Assembly (NCBI RefSeq): GCF_000473045.1
Contig: NZ_AXAY01000009.1
Span: 124,001 to 188,000, forward strand
Source: Bradyrhizobium sp. WSM3983
GTDB taxonomy: Bacteria > Pseudomonadota > Alphaproteobacteria > Rhizobiales > Xanthobacteraceae
Reading direction: 5' to 3'
DNA: 64,000 nucleotides
Below are positions 1-8,959 of the stretch, one piece after another (within the stretch, counting starts at the first letter, position 1; each line of letters begins with the position of its first letter). Below the pieces are notes generated by a model, which was given only the letters and a program-made list of their open reading frames with translations, did not search any database and was not told the DNA's origin. The position numbers and the translations under genes were made by a program.

Positions 1-271
1 GGACTTCCAATTCGGCAAGATGCTCGGCATCCGCAGCCATGCAATCGGCGAGCTTGTAGAGGAGCAGACCTCTATCGGCCGGGCTCATGCGGCTCCAGGG
101 GCCCTCGGTGAAGGCTTCATGAGCGGCCAGTACCGCAGCCTCCGCGTCGCGACTCGTTCCGCGGGGCACCCGCGCCCACGGCTTACCGGTATAGGGATTT
201 TCGGACTCAATCCATTCGTTTGACGTCGCCGCCTGCCAACGGTCGCCGATACGCATGAGAAACTCTTCCAT
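1..271 (-). CDS. Aldehyde dehydrogenase, N-terminal part (gene runs off the window)
   Basis: The minus strand reads from an ATG at 271 to the window edge with no stop, giving about 90 residues. They match the N-terminal NAD-binding part of the aldehyde dehydrogenase superfamily: the ENPYTGKPWARVPRG stretch, then an alanine-rich helix (AEAAVLAAHEAF) and GPWSRMSPADRG. A strong Shine-Dalgarno (AAGGAGGA) lies just upstream and fixes the start. Such enzymes oxidise aldehydes to acids with NAD(P) in the cytoplasm. The catalytic Cys/Glu region is outside the window, so the substrate class cannot be judged. A near-palindrome about 120 bp upstream may be an operator. Confidence 0.85.
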   Translation of the reverse strand, partial: MEEFLMRIGDRWQAATSNEWIESENPYTGKPWARVPRGTSRDAEAAVLAAHEAFTEGPWSRMSPADRGLLLYKLADCMAADAEHLAELEV

Positions 272-386
272 GCCATTTCCTCCTTGGAAGTCCCGAGGCG
301 AAGTCTTTGTGCGCCTCGTTCGCTTGCGGTCGTTGTCTGCCGCTGAGTTTCGATACTTACACGAGCGAGGGCCGTCGTAAAGCAAA

Positions 387-406
387 AATTCCACTATAGA
401 GGATTT
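387..406. promoter_or_regulatory. Imperfect palindrome upstream of the aldehyde dehydrogenase (candidate operator)
   Basis: The sequence ATTCCACTATAGAGGATTT is an imperfect inverted repeat centred on CTATAG, with 8 of 10 arm positions pairing. It lies about 115-135 bp upstream of the aldehyde dehydrogenase start. It resembles the perfect palindrome at 1701-1718. The two copies flank the XRE-cupin regulator gene, so they may be its binding sites (inference). I see nothing gene-like in the rest of 272-722. Confidence 0.4.
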
Positions 407-722
407 CCGTTTGGCGTGTGAGGGCTTTTGAGCGGCGCTCGTCGGTCCTTCAGACCATGCCCTCGACGTGCGTTCGGGTTTAAGGTCAAGGCTGTAGCCG
501 TCTGTAGGGAGCAATGATTAAACTTGCTGAGCTTCGAGGGCGCGGCAATTTCTCAGGCTGGTTCACAAGGCCAGGATGAACGGACGGAATGTTTGCGTTT
601 CAAGCGGCCCGCAATATGCGCGCGGCGCTCCACGGAAACGGAGCAACGGAAGCCGGATCGCTCGCGGCCCGCGATTCCGGCAAAGTCTTGAGGCACGCAA
701 TTAAAGCGCTTTGAACACCGGG

Positions 723-1358
723 TCAGCTCGCTACGCGCTGATGAATCATAAAGATGTAATATCGACAGCGACTAGGGTGCGTATTCCTGAAGCGGTACTC
801 GCCAGTTATCTCGAACGTTATGCTGTCCTCGGCATCAAGCGTGTACACGACGTTGCCGATCTCCAACGTCAATTGGCCTTCAATCACAACAACGCACTTG
901 CTGGTTCGTATTCCGGCGTAGGGAAGCCCCTCAAACGTTTGTCCGTTTGGGAGGACATGCTCGACGACTTCCATGCCTGTATCGAGATGCGTCGGAGAAA
1001 GAAGATGCCGCTCGATGCCGGTCTGCTCATCCCGGTAAATGAGCCGGTTTCGCCGGGGAGTGGCAGATGCGACAACCGACGGCGACTGCTCCCCCATGAG
1101 TTCGGATATCGTAACTCCCAACCCCGCCGCCATTCTGGCAAGAACTGGCAGGGTCGGATTCTTATCCCCACGCTCCACGCTCGACCACATAGCACGGCTC
1201 ACGCCTGACGACTCCGCAACTTGCTGCAGCGTCAAGCCGGCGCGCCGGCGAAGTTTTCGGACGATGGGGCCAAGTCCTTTATTGACGGGGCGCGTTTCGA
1301 TGGCCGCGCTGTCGACTTCCGCGCGAGGTTTAAGTGTTTTCGAGCCCTTCTGCGTCAC
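723..1358 (-). CDS. XRE-family transcriptional regulator with C-terminal cupin domain
   Basis: A 211-residue protein. Residues about 31-87 form an XRE/Cro helix-turn-helix (RAGLTLQQVAESSGVSRAMWSSVERG, then NPTLPVLARMAAGLGV). Residues about 128-205 form a small cupin barrel (GMEVVEHVLPNGQ, VVVIEGQLTLEIG). This HTH-cupin layout is typical of local regulators (PuuR/SutR-like) of amine, amino-acid and aldehyde metabolism; the cupin is thought to sense a small ligand. It transcribes toward the partial aldehyde dehydrogenase gene, which fits control of that gene. Candidate operators are the palindromes at 387-406 and 1701-1718. Target and ligand are inferred. Confidence 0.85.
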   Translation of the reverse strand: MTQKGSKTLKPRAEVDSAAIETRPVNKGLGPIVRKLRRRAGLTLQQVAESSGVSRAMWSSVERGDKNPTLPVLARMAAGLGVTISELMGEQSPSVVASATPRRNRLIYRDEQTGIERHLLSPTHLDTGMEVVEHVLPNGQTFEGLPYAGIRTSKCVVVIEGQLTLEIGNVVYTLDAEDSITFEITGEYRFRNTHPSRCRYYIFMIHQRVAS

Positions 1359-2469
1359 GTCTTGCTGCCTCTTCTTTCAGCTCAATCCGACTGATCGGGT
1401 GCACCCTCCGGTCAAGGGCTGGATAGTCCAAACCTCAGTGGTAGCGATCGCGCCCGCGAAGTTCGCATCGTCGAACCGCTCAGTGCGTCGCGAGTGTTCC
1501 CGAGATCGATTCTGTCCCCGGGTTTTGTTCGGTCTTTCCGGATCTCGCTGAGCATTCGTGCCAATTTTCTCAAAAGCGGAGCCGCATTGCAACACGTTGG
1601 GTCGGCGCCATGGGTTTTGGTGCCGGCGCTGGCCGAAATAGCGAGAGACTTGCTCTGCCGGTTGAGCAACTTAGGCGTCCCCCGCTACCAATGTACTATT
1701 TTTCCTCTATAGAGGAAAGAAGCAATCTTTGTCCGACCTTAGGGATGAGGCAACGCCCGCTACGAGCAGCGAATTGCAGCGGACATTTTTCGTACGGCGA
1801 CGGATTACCTGTCTCTCTCACAAGAGCGGGGGTGTGGACTTACCGCACTTTGGCGCTCGCAGCACCGGACTCAGATGTCCCCGTTTCGGCTGCGAACGAC
1901 GAAAAGCGAAACTGAGGAGACACGAATGACTGCAATCAAAGGACATGACTCTAGCGGCAGCTGCTGTGCTTACGGCGAGTAAGGGCGCGAGCTGCTGAGA
2001 GACCGATCTTGTATCCGCGGCGAAGGTCCTGATCGAACAGGCGAAGTTGGGGCTCGTCGCGGCCAAAGATCCCAAGAGGCCCGAACTGAAGTTGATCAGC
2101 GCCCTTTGCGCCCGTTATCAGTTGAGGGTCTCCAAAGAGAGCAGAAAGTGATTGTCCACGGCTGCCGACGAGCGGGTCCTTAGAGCTTGCTCCTCAGCAA
2201 AGCGCAATTGCTTGACGAATGCACGTTCCGTAGGTTGCCGCTTCCATTCGAATGCTTCGCGTTCACAGGAAGCCCTTTCTTACGAATGAACTATCTCCTT
2301 CGCTGCGGCTTGGGATGAGACGCCAAGCGCTCCCGATCCTGTCGCGTCGGCCTCGTCGTAGGTATATTGATCGGCCGGGTGTACGGTCACCGGTGCTTCG
2401 GCCATATCGCCCGGACTGAGGTGGCCCTGCATCCAGTCCGCCACCAACGAGTCCGGCCTGTCAATAAAG
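1359..2469. other. About 1.1 kb without a recognisable intact gene
   Basis: Short open frames occur on both strands but none looks like a known family. Around 1925-2150 there is a ribosome-site-like GAGGAGACACGAATG and a short signal-peptide-like stretch (LAAAAVLTASKGAS) broken by a stop. It could be the start of a decayed binding-protein gene, but I cannot support that firmly. The only clear structure is the palindrome at 1701-1718. Confidence 0.4.
1701..1718. promoter_or_regulatory. Perfect 18-bp palindrome (candidate operator)
   Basis: TTTCCTCTATAGAGGAAA is an exact inverted repeat about 340 bp upstream of the XRE-cupin gene start. It shares the core TTCC-CTATAGAGGA with the imperfect copy at 387-406. 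A perfect 18-bp palindrome is unlikely by chance. Assignment to the neighbouring XRE regulator is inference from proximity. Confidence 0.45.
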
Positions 2470-2472
2470 GAG

Positions 2473-2755
2473 ATCGGGAATACAATCGGCCGGATTTCGG
2501 GAGTCGCTGCCGCGATCGCGTCGGCTATCGAGCAACAGGGAGCAGCGACCCAAGAAATATCTCGAAACGTTCAAACAGGCTGCCACCCGGTCCCGTCAAA
2601 GGTCGAAAAGCATCAGAGATGGCGCGACGGCGCGGAAGAGACCGGGCTGGCTTCCCAGGGGCTTTAGCCGCAAAGGCGTTGTCAAACGAAAGCGATCTGT
2701 TGAAGGGCGAACTTGGTCGGTTCCTGAGTACAGTCAGGGCAGTAGACAACGACAT
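2473..2755 (+). pseudogene. 3' remnant of a methyl-accepting chemotaxis protein gene
   Basis: Three reading frames in succession give pieces of the conserved C-terminal signalling domain of a chemoreceptor. The first is IGRISGVAAAIASAIEQQGA with ATQEISRNVQ, the second is QAATRSRQ..SKSIRDGATA, and the third is ALSNESDLLKGELGRFLSTV. No start or upstream sensor region is present. At least two frameshifts separate the pieces, so it is dead. It ends next to the convergent GntR gene. Confidence 0.75.
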
Positions 2756-2760
2756 CGCGC

Positions 2761-3528
2761 TCATTTCGGCTGACAGGCCCCTTGCCTGGTGAGTCGTATG
2801 GAGTAGCGATAGCGATCCGCCGGGTGGACGCTGAGCGATACCTCTACCAGGGAGCTAGGACTCTGGTAGTACTGCCGTCGAATCTCCAAGGCATAAGATC
2901 CAGTCTCCGCCCTCATGGCGGAAGCGATGCGACCCGGTACTCCGCTTGCGCAGATATCCTGACGGATTTCTGTGATCTGCCTGCCGGAGATTTGCTCGAC
3001 CAAGGTGCTAAAGATGCCTGCGTGGTCTTTCATCCGGGCCCGAACGTCCGAAGCGAAGGCCGCGTCGATGTAGATGTCGGTCCAGCAGATCGGCAATTTG
3101 GTCTCGTCTCCTGGGATCAGCCGCACGCTTGAGATGCGCAACCAGCGGCGGCCAGCGCGGCACCCGAGCCGAACGGCGAGCTCGTCGTCCGCCACTTCGT
3201 CTGCGACGTCCTGAATGTCGCGCACCGTCTCCCTTCCGAACTGTTGGACGGCCTCGATAGAGCCGAGAGCCTGGACGAAACCGCTTCCACCGTGGGGGGG
3301 AGAGGACGCCTCTACCTTGGTCCCGGCGCTCTTTTTCCGGCTGACCAAGCCCGATGTCTGCAGCTCCCGCATTGCCGCGCGGATGGTCGATCGGCTTACG
3401 GAAAACCGCTCGGCAAGTTCGAGTTCGTTCGGAAGCAATGATCCTACCGGATACCGCCCAGTTGCGATCGCCTCGGTTAATTCCTTGGCAACATTAGCAT
3501 ATCTCGTTCCCAAGGCTTTTCCTTTCAA
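2761..3528 (-). CDS. GntR-family regulator, HutC/UTRA subfamily
   Basis: A 255-residue protein with an N-terminal winged helix at about residues 8-74 (GSLLPNELELAERFSVSRST, then IRAAMRELQTSGLV). A UTRA ligand-binding domain spans about 90-235 (ADDELAVRLGCRAG, WLRISSVRL, IYIDAAF, ALEIRRQYY). The annotated TTG at 3528 has no good ribosome site. The in-frame TTG at 3513 sits after AAAGGA and is an equally good start. It is divergent from the lyase-dctA-fumC operon, and tandem palindromes at 3592-3624 lie between them. It is therefore most likely the effector-responsive repressor of that operon. Confidence 0.88.
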   Translation of the reverse strand: MKGKALGTRYANVAKELTEAIATGRYPVGSLLPNELELAERFSVSRSTIRAAMRELQTSGLVSRKKSAGTKVEASSPPHGGSGFVQALGSIEAVQQFGRETVRDIQDVADEVADDELAVRLGCRAGRRWLRISSVRLIPGDETKLPICWTDIYIDAAFASDVRARMKDHAGIFSTLVEQISGRQITEIRQDICASGVPGRIASAMRAETGSYALEIRRQYYQSPSSLVEVSLSVHPADRYRYSIRLTRQGACQPK

Positions 3529-3591
3529 CCCGTTGGCTTTGAAATCTCAGGCTGTGCCTGACCGAAATCAAGATAGCCGTTGACCTTGGAC

Positions 3592-3624
3592 TATGTTCGA
3601 ACATATTATTATGTACGAACATAA
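3592..3624. promoter_or_regulatory. Tandem GntR-type operators in a divergent promoter region
   Basis: TATGTTCGAACATA (3592-3605) is a perfect palindrome. TTATGTACGAACATAA (3609-3624) is near-perfect, with 7 of 8 arm positions pairing. Their centres are 18 bp apart, between the GntR/UTRA gene and the lyase gene. The shared half-site is TATGT-C-GAACATA. The position next to the ribosome site at 3631 suits repression of the lyase operon and autoregulation. Confidence 0.65.
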
Positions 3625-3641
3625 GCTCAAGGGAGGTGATC

Positions 3642-5012
3642 GTGGGAAGCACTGTGTTTGATTCTGCGCTTTTCCGCGACATGTTCGGTACGGCCGAAAT
3701 GCGGAGAGTGTTCAGCGATGAGGGCCTGATCGAGCGCTATTTAGAGGCGGAAGCTGCGCTCGCTCGCGCTCAAGCTCGGGCCGGAGTTGTGCCGGCCGAG
3801 GCCGCGGCTGCTATTCACGAGGCAAGTAAGACCGTCGAAATAGATTTCGAGCGACTCCGGCACGAGACCGAAATCGTCGGCTATCCGATCCTGCCGCTTG
3901 TCCATCAACTTGCCGAGGCGGCCGGGGAGGCCGGCCGCTACGTACATTGGGGCGCGACCACGCAAGACATCATGGATACGGCCAACGTGCTGCAGATCCG
4001 CGCTGCCCTCGGAATTGTGGTTCGCGATCTGAAGGAACTGCACAAAACACTCGCTCACCTCGCGGACAAGCACCGCGCGACGCCGATGGCGGGTCGGACA
4101 CATCTTCAGCAGGCGTTGCCTGTAACCTTCGGTTACAAGGTTGCGGTCTGGTTCTCCTCTATCGATCGGCATATTGAGCGGCTGGACCAGGCCTTGCCTC
4201 GCATCCTGGTTGGTGAATTCGGAGGTGCCGCCGGAACGCTCGCTTCGATCGGTGAAGGCGGGCTGGAGATCCAACGGCTCTATTGCGAAGAACTTGGCCT
4301 CGCTCAGCCGACGATCACCTGGCATGTAGCGCGCGACGGCATTGCGGAAGCGGTAACGTTACTCGGTCTGATCACGGGCACGCTCGGCAAGATTGCCACT
4401 GACGTGATGCTGATGTGCGCGACCGAGTTCGGCGAGCTCTCCGAGCCCTTCGTGTCGGGCCGCGGCGCCTCATCTACCATGCCGCAGAAGCGTAACCCGA
4501 TCTCAAGCGAAATCATGCTTGCGGCGGCCAAGGCTGTACGGCAGCACGTCGCGACCATGCTCGATGCCATGATTCATGATTTCGAGCGTGCGACCGGACC
4601 GTGGCACCTCGAATGGATATCGTTGCCGGAATCCTTTCTCCTCACTGCGGCATCGCTTGCAAGCGCCAAGTTCCTGACGGCTGGCCTTGTGGTTCATGAG
4701 CGGCGCATGCGGGAGAACCTCGCGATCACGCATGGTCTGATCGTCGCTGAGGCCGTCATGATGGCGGCGGCGCCGAAGCTCGGACGGCAGCGGTCCCACG
4801 ACATGGTGTACGAGGCCTGCGGTCAGGCGATCGAGAGTGGCGACGAACTGGCCGACGTCCTAGCCGAAAAGCCGGAGATCGTCGCCGCCCTAGGTGGAGT
4901 CGACGTGATTCGCCGGCATTGCGACCCCACCCGGTATCTTGGGCTGGCCGGCCAAATGATCGATCGAGCGTTGGCCTCAGCCAAAGAGACGGGCGCAATG
5001 AGTACCGACTGA
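3642..5012 (+). CDS. Class II fumarase/aspartase-superfamily lyase (PcaB/adenylosuccinate-lyase-like)
   Basis: About 456 residues. It carries superfamily blocks: HWGATTQDIMDTA early, GRTHLQQALPVTFGYK in the middle, GGAAGTLASIGEGG, and the signature ASSTMPQKRNPISSEI near residues 273-288. This makes it an eliminase of the PcaB/PurB branch. I chose GTG 3642 because GGGAGG at 3631-3636 would overlap the GTG at 3636. Overall similarity is to 3-carboxy-cis,cis-muconate cycloisomerase, but no other pca genes are nearby. The downstream dicarboxylate transporter and fumarase suggest instead a lyase that releases fumarate from a succinyl adduct. That role is inference. Confidence 0.85.
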   Translation: MGSTVFDSALFRDMFGTAEMRRVFSDEGLIERYLEAEAALARAQARAGVVPAEAAAAIHEASKTVEIDFERLRHETEIVGYPILPLVHQLAEAAGEAGRYVHWGATTQDIMDTANVLQIRAALGIVVRDLKELHKTLAHLADKHRATPMAGRTHLQQALPVTFGYKVAVWFSSIDRHIERLDQALPRILVGEFGGAAGTLASIGEGGLEIQRLYCEELGLAQPTITWHVARDGIAEAVTLLGLITGTLGKIATDVMLMCATEFGELSEPFVSGRGASSTMPQKRNPISSEIMLAAAKAVRQHVATMLDAMIHDFERATGPWHLEWISLPESFLLTAASLASAKFLTAGLVVHERRMRENLAITHGLIVAEAVMMAAAPKLGRQRSHDMVYEACGQAIESGDELADVLAEKPEIVAALGGVDVIRRHCDPTRYLGLAGQMIDRALASAKETGAMSTD

Positions 5013-5079
5013 ACGCGCGAGCAAATATTCCATGAGGCATCGAGAAGCCCGAACGAAACCACACGCAATGGAGGAGATC

Positions 5080-6399
5080 ATGTCCACGACGGCAACGACG
5101 GATGGCGAGAGAACGCGTTCCGACAGCGACAGAGAACACTCGCTCTGGACCAATCTCGGCTTCCAGGTTGCCGTGAGCATGGTGCTTGGCATCGCCGTTG
5201 GGCTTATCTGGCCTGAGTTCGCCTCGTCTCTCAAGATTCTTGGCGACATTTTTCTGCGGCTGATCAAGACCGCGGTCGCTCCGCTCGTGTTTCTCACGGT
5301 GGCTGTCGGGGTCATGGCCGCCGGGGATATAAGGCGGGTCGGCAAGGTGGGTCTGATTGCGATCATTTATTTCGAGATCGTATCGACCTTGGCGCTCGCG
5401 CTTGGTGTCTTGTTCGGCCATCTATCCGGCGTCGGCCTCAACCTCGGTCACATAACTGCGTCGGTGGACGCGACGAAAGGTGCCGCGGCGGCTGCGAAGG
5501 CCGCAGAAGCCTCGCACACGACCTTCACGGAATTCTTGCTCAACATCTTCCCTGACAATTTTTTCGGAGCATTCGCGCGGGGAGAGTTGCTACAGGTGCT
5601 CGTTATCGCGCTCATCTTTGGCTTTGGCCTTATGGCGATCACCCCGTCAAAGCGCGTACCGATCGAGAACGGCCTTAACAGCATTTCGACCACATTCTTC
5701 GAGTTCATCCACGTGATCATGCGGCTCGCCCCGATCGGTACCTTCGGCGCGATCGCCTATGCCGTCGGCTCGAACGGAACGGCCGTTCTACTGTCGCTCA
5801 TCTACTTCGTGATGGCCTTCTACGTTCTCGTCGGCATGTTCATAGTCGTTGTGCTCGGGTCGATATGCGCTCTATTCCGTTTCAATCTATTCGACCTGCT
5901 GCGCTACGTACGAGACGAGATCATGATCATGCTCGGGACTGCGTCTTCGGAGAGCGTCCTGCCACGGTTGCTCGAGAAGCTTCCGGCCTACGGCGCCTCG
6001 AGGCAGACCGTAGGCTTGGTGTTGCCGACGGGATATGCGTTCAACCTGGACGGTACCTCGCTCTTCATGTCCATAAGCTTCATTTTCCTTGCGAATGCCT
6101 ATGGCGTTTCGCTGACTTGGCAGCAGGAACTCGGCAGTCTCGCCGTCATGCTGCTGACCTCGAAAGGCGCGGCAACTGTGTCGGGTGGCTCCTTCGTGGT
6201 TTTCGCCGCCACGGTCACGACGACCGGTATTCTGCCGATCGAAGGCCTTGCTTTGATATTCGGCGTCTATCGTTTTCTCTCCATCGCGCTCTCCACTTGC
6301 AATGTGATAGGCAATGCGGTCGCCACCGTGGTGGTCGCCAAACTCGCGGGAGAATTCGAGAACGAGGCGCTCAGCCGGCAACCCGGCGCTCGTGTTTGA
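5080..6399 (+). CDS. DctA-type dicarboxylate:cation symporter (DAACS family)
   Basis: 439 residues with about eight membrane segments plus re-entrant hairpins. Family motifs are intact: ASSESVLPRLLEKL (serine-rich hairpin HP1), GYAFNLDGTSLFMS (the TM7 NLDGT motif that binds cation and carboxylate) and LTSKGAATVSGGSFVV (HP2). The ATG at 5080 follows GGAGGAGATC; the longer frame upstream lacks a ribosome site. It imports succinate, fumarate, malate or related acidic substrates across the inner membrane. It sits 67 bp after the lyase gene and 9 bp before the fumarase, so one transcript is likely. Confidence 0.9.
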   Translation: MSTTATTDGERTRSDSDREHSLWTNLGFQVAVSMVLGIAVGLIWPEFASSLKILGDIFLRLIKTAVAPLVFLTVAVGVMAAGDIRRVGKVGLIAIIYFEIVSTLALALGVLFGHLSGVGLNLGHITASVDATKGAAAAAKAAEASHTTFTEFLLNIFPDNFFGAFARGELLQVLVIALIFGFGLMAITPSKRVPIENGLNSISTTFFEFIHVIMRLAPIGTFGAIAYAVGSNGTAVLLSLIYFVMAFYVLVGMFIVVVLGSICALFRFNLFDLLRYVRDEIMIMLGTASSESVLPRLLEKLPAYGASRQTVGLVLPTGYAFNLDGTSLFMSISFIFLANAYGVSLTWQQELGSLAVMLLTSKGAATVSGGSFVVFAATVTTTGILPIEGLALIFGVYRFLSIALSTCNVIGNAVATVVVAKLAGEFENEALSRQPGARV

Positions 6400-6408
6400 G
6401 AGGTGGAT

Positions 6409-7788
6409 ATGTCGCCCAAAATTAGGATCGAAAACGACGCGTTCGGTTCGGTCGAAATCCCGGATGGGGCGTACTGGGGAGCACAAACCCAACGTGCCCT
6501 TGCGGTATTCGAGATCGGCGAAGAGCGGTTTCCCGCTGAGGTGATCCACGCGTTCGGTATTCAGAAGGCCGCGGCCGCCCGAGCCAACAAGCGTCTTTGC
6601 GCACTGGACCCTAACTTGGCTCAAGCCATAGAGAATGCGGCTACGGAACTGCGGGAAGGAAGATTCGACGGTCATTTCCCTCTTACGATTTGGCAGACAG
6701 GATCCGGCACGCAAACCAACATGAATGCCAACGAAGTCATAGCCAACCGCGCAAACGAGATGCTTGGAAAGCCGTTGGGCGCTCGCGCACCGATCCATCC
6801 CAACGACCATGTGAATCGGTCCCAATCGTCCAATGACAGCTTTCCGACCGTGATGCACGTGTCTACCGCTCTGGCTTTGCGCGAGCGGCTGCTGCCGGCT
6901 CTCTCGATCCTTCAAGCGGAGCTGGCCGCGAAGGCGGAAGTCTACTCCGACGTCGTCAAGATCGGCCGTACCCATTTGATGGACGCGGTGCCGATGACAA
7001 TGGGACAGGCGTTTGGCGCATTCGCTCGCCAGATCGAGAATGGCATCCAACGTATCGAAGCGACCAAGTCGCGTCTGCGGATGCTGCCTCAGGGCGGTAC
7101 TGCGGTAGGCAGCGGTCTCAACGCTCCCGCAGGTTTCGACGGCGCGTTTTGCGAGGAAGTTACCAAGCTTACGGGGATCGAGTTTGTACCGAATCCGAGC
7201 AAATTCGAAGGCATGGCAGCACATGACGCGCTGGTAGAAGTGAGCGGGGCCCTCAACGTGCTTGCGGTCTCGATGATCAAGATCGCCAATGACATCAGGT
7301 TTCTCGGATCCGGACCGAGCTGTGGCTTAGGTGAGCTCGTGATCCCTGACGACGGCCTCACCTCGTCGATCATGCCGGGCAAGCGTAATCCAACAATAGC
7401 TGAGGTCGTTGTTCAAGCGGCATTTCAAGCCGTCGGTAACCACGCAACCATTTCGGCGGCAGCGGCCTCGGGCAATTTCGAGCTCAACGTGGCCAAACCC
7501 GTTCTGATCTACAATGTGCTTCAATCCGTCCGGATACTGGCGGACAGCGCGCGCGTCTTCGCTATCCGGACAATACGCGATATCGACGTGAATCGCGAAC
7601 GCCTAAGATTGAATATGGCGAACGCCCTGTTGCATGTGACCGCTCTCAATCCGATACTCGGCTATGACAAGGTGGCCGAGATCACGGCGAAGGCGCTCAG
7701 AGAGGGGATTGGGCCACGGGAAGCTTGTGTTGCGCTGGGCCTTCTCACTGCCGAGCAATACGACTTGCACATGGGTTCAAAGCTATGA
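6409..7788 (+). CDS. fumC: Class II fumarate hydratase
   Basis: 459 residues with the FumC landmarks: QTGSGTQTNMNANEVIANRA, SQSSNDSFPTVMH, IGRTHLMDAVPMTMGQ and the loop signature SSIMPGKRNP. In most FumC proteins the last motif reads MPGKVNP, so the Val-to-Arg change is a mild oddity. The ATG at 6409 follows GAGAGG. The enzyme hydrates fumarate to malate in the cytoplasm without an iron-sulfur cluster. Placement after a lyase and a dicarboxylate carrier suggests a dedicated copy that drains fumarate into the TCA cycle. Confidence 0.93.
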   Translation: MSPKIRIENDAFGSVEIPDGAYWGAQTQRALAVFEIGEERFPAEVIHAFGIQKAAAARANKRLCALDPNLAQAIENAATELREGRFDGHFPLTIWQTGSGTQTNMNANEVIANRANEMLGKPLGARAPIHPNDHVNRSQSSNDSFPTVMHVSTALALRERLLPALSILQAELAAKAEVYSDVVKIGRTHLMDAVPMTMGQAFGAFARQIENGIQRIEATKSRLRMLPQGGTAVGSGLNAPAGFDGAFCEEVTKLTGIEFVPNPSKFEGMAAHDALVEVSGALNVLAVSMIKIANDIRFLGSGPSCGLGELVIPDDGLTSSIMPGKRNPTIAEVVVQAAFQAVGNHATISAAAASGNFELNVAKPVLIYNVLQSVRILADSARVFAIRTIRDIDVNRERLRLNMANALLHVTALNPILGYDKVAEITAKALREGIGPREACVALGLLTAEQYDLHMGSKL

Positions 7789-7801
7789 GGTTATCGTCCG
7801 A

Positions 7802-7820
7802 GCGGACTCAATTTGTCCGC
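7802..7820 (+). terminator. Weak hairpin after fumC
   Basis: GCGGAC at 7802-7807 pairs with GTCCGC at 7815-7820 around a 7-nt loop, 14 bases after the fumC stop. No T-run follows, so it is at best a weak terminator or 3' stabilising hairpin. The rest of the gap to 8066 shows nothing else. Confidence 0.3.
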
Positions 7821-8065
7821 CTTCTCGAGGTTAGACCCTTCGCGTTTCCCTAAGTGCGTAAATGACGAGATACCATGGCGTGCTCGGCAACGGCTTTCAC
7901 CATCGCAAGCCTTCGGGTCAGCAATGCTGTCTTCCGCTTCGACAAACTTGAGCTGGCGCCGCGGAGCAGACTCCTCAAAGAGCACGACGCTCCAGCAAGA
8001 CAGAACCTGAAGTCGGAGCGCGGTTGACGCACGGCGACGCTCGCCAGCGTGCTCGAGCAGCTGAG

Positions 8066-8959
8066 CTATGCCGCAGCCAGAATCCTGTCCTTTGCCGCCT
8101 TCATGTCGCGAGCGGGCGGCGAGCCGAACATGCGTCCGTATTCCCTGGTGAACTGAGAGACGCTTTCGTACCCCACTGCATAGGCGGCGCCACTTACTGT
8201 CGCGCCTTCCGAGAGCATCATGCGTCTTGCTTCGATCAGGCGCAGCTGCTTCTGAAATTGGAGAGGCGTCAGCGATGTGATCGATCGGAAGTGCTCGTGG
8301 AAGGCAGATGGGCTCATGCCGGCGACGTCCGCGAGACGCTCGACCTTCAAAGGCTCCGCAAATTCGGACCTGATGAGCGCGACGGCACGCGAAATACGTT
8401 GCGCATGGCTTTCCGCGACGCCGAGCCTACGGATTGCCGAACCATGCTGGCCGGCCAATAGCCAATAGTGCATTTCCCGCACCAATTGGGCCTGCAATAC
8501 TGGCAGTGCAGAGGGACGATCAAGCAGGCGGACGAGCCGCAACGCCGCGTCGGCGACCTCCGACTCCGTAGGCTCGACGGAAACGGGAGTGCTCCGGGCT
8601 GCCGGCGAGGCTCGCATTTCCGCGGCGAGGTGTTCGATGACCGCAGGGTCTAATTCCAGCACAAGCGAGAGATAAGGCTGATTTACGTTGGCACGTGTGA
8701 TCTGGCTGACGGTTGGCACATCGGCAGTGATCAGCAGCGACTCGCCCGCTCCAAAATCGAACGTCCGATTCCCCATCGTTACTCGCTTGCTCCCCTGCAG
8801 CACTAACGCAACCAATGGGCGAGAAATTGCATACTGCAACGCGCTCGGCATCGTCGCCCTGATCGCCGTCAATCCTGGGACAGCTGTGGGAGCGATGCCA
8901 TTCCGGTCGGAATGTGCTTCGGCGTAAGGGCGGACCGCTTTAATCAGATCATTGGTCAT
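8066..8959 (-). CDS. AraC-family transcriptional regulator with AraC_N cupin domain
   Basis: 297 residues. Residues about 20-155 match the AraC_N sensor (ISRPLVALVLQGSKRVTMGN, GAGESLLITADVPTVSQIT, YLSLVLELD). The last 100 residues hold two helix-turn-helix motifs (LADVAGMSPSAFHEHFRSIT and AAYAVGYESVSQFTREYGRM). Members of this subgroup usually activate adjacent oxidoreductase genes. The divergent SDR gene at 9620 is the natural candidate, 660 bp away. No strong Shine-Dalgarno precedes the ATG. Confidence 0.9.
   Translation of the reverse strand: MTNDLIKAVRPYAEAHSDRNGIAPTAVPGLTAIRATMPSALQYAISRPLVALVLQGSKRVTMGNRTFDFGAGESLLITADVPTVSQITRANVNQPYLSLVLELDPAVIEHLAAEMRASPAARSTPVSVEPTESEVADAALRLVRLLDRPSALPVLQAQLVREMHYWLLAGQHGSAIRRLGVAESHAQRISRAVALIRSEFAEPLKVERLADVAGMSPSAFHEHFRSITSLTPLQFQKQLRLIEARRMMLSEGATVSGAAYAVGYESVSQFTREYGRMFGSPPARDMKAAKDRILAAA

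Noticed and set aside
3642..5012. Naming the lyase pcaB or purB
   Set aside because: It has superfamily motifs but lies away from any protocatechuate or purine genes. Its neighbours suggest another substrate.
5887..7224. A 445-codon minus-strand open frame opposite dctA and fumC
   Set aside because: It is the complement of two well-supported genes in a high-G+C region, where long antisense frames are common. The translation matches no family.
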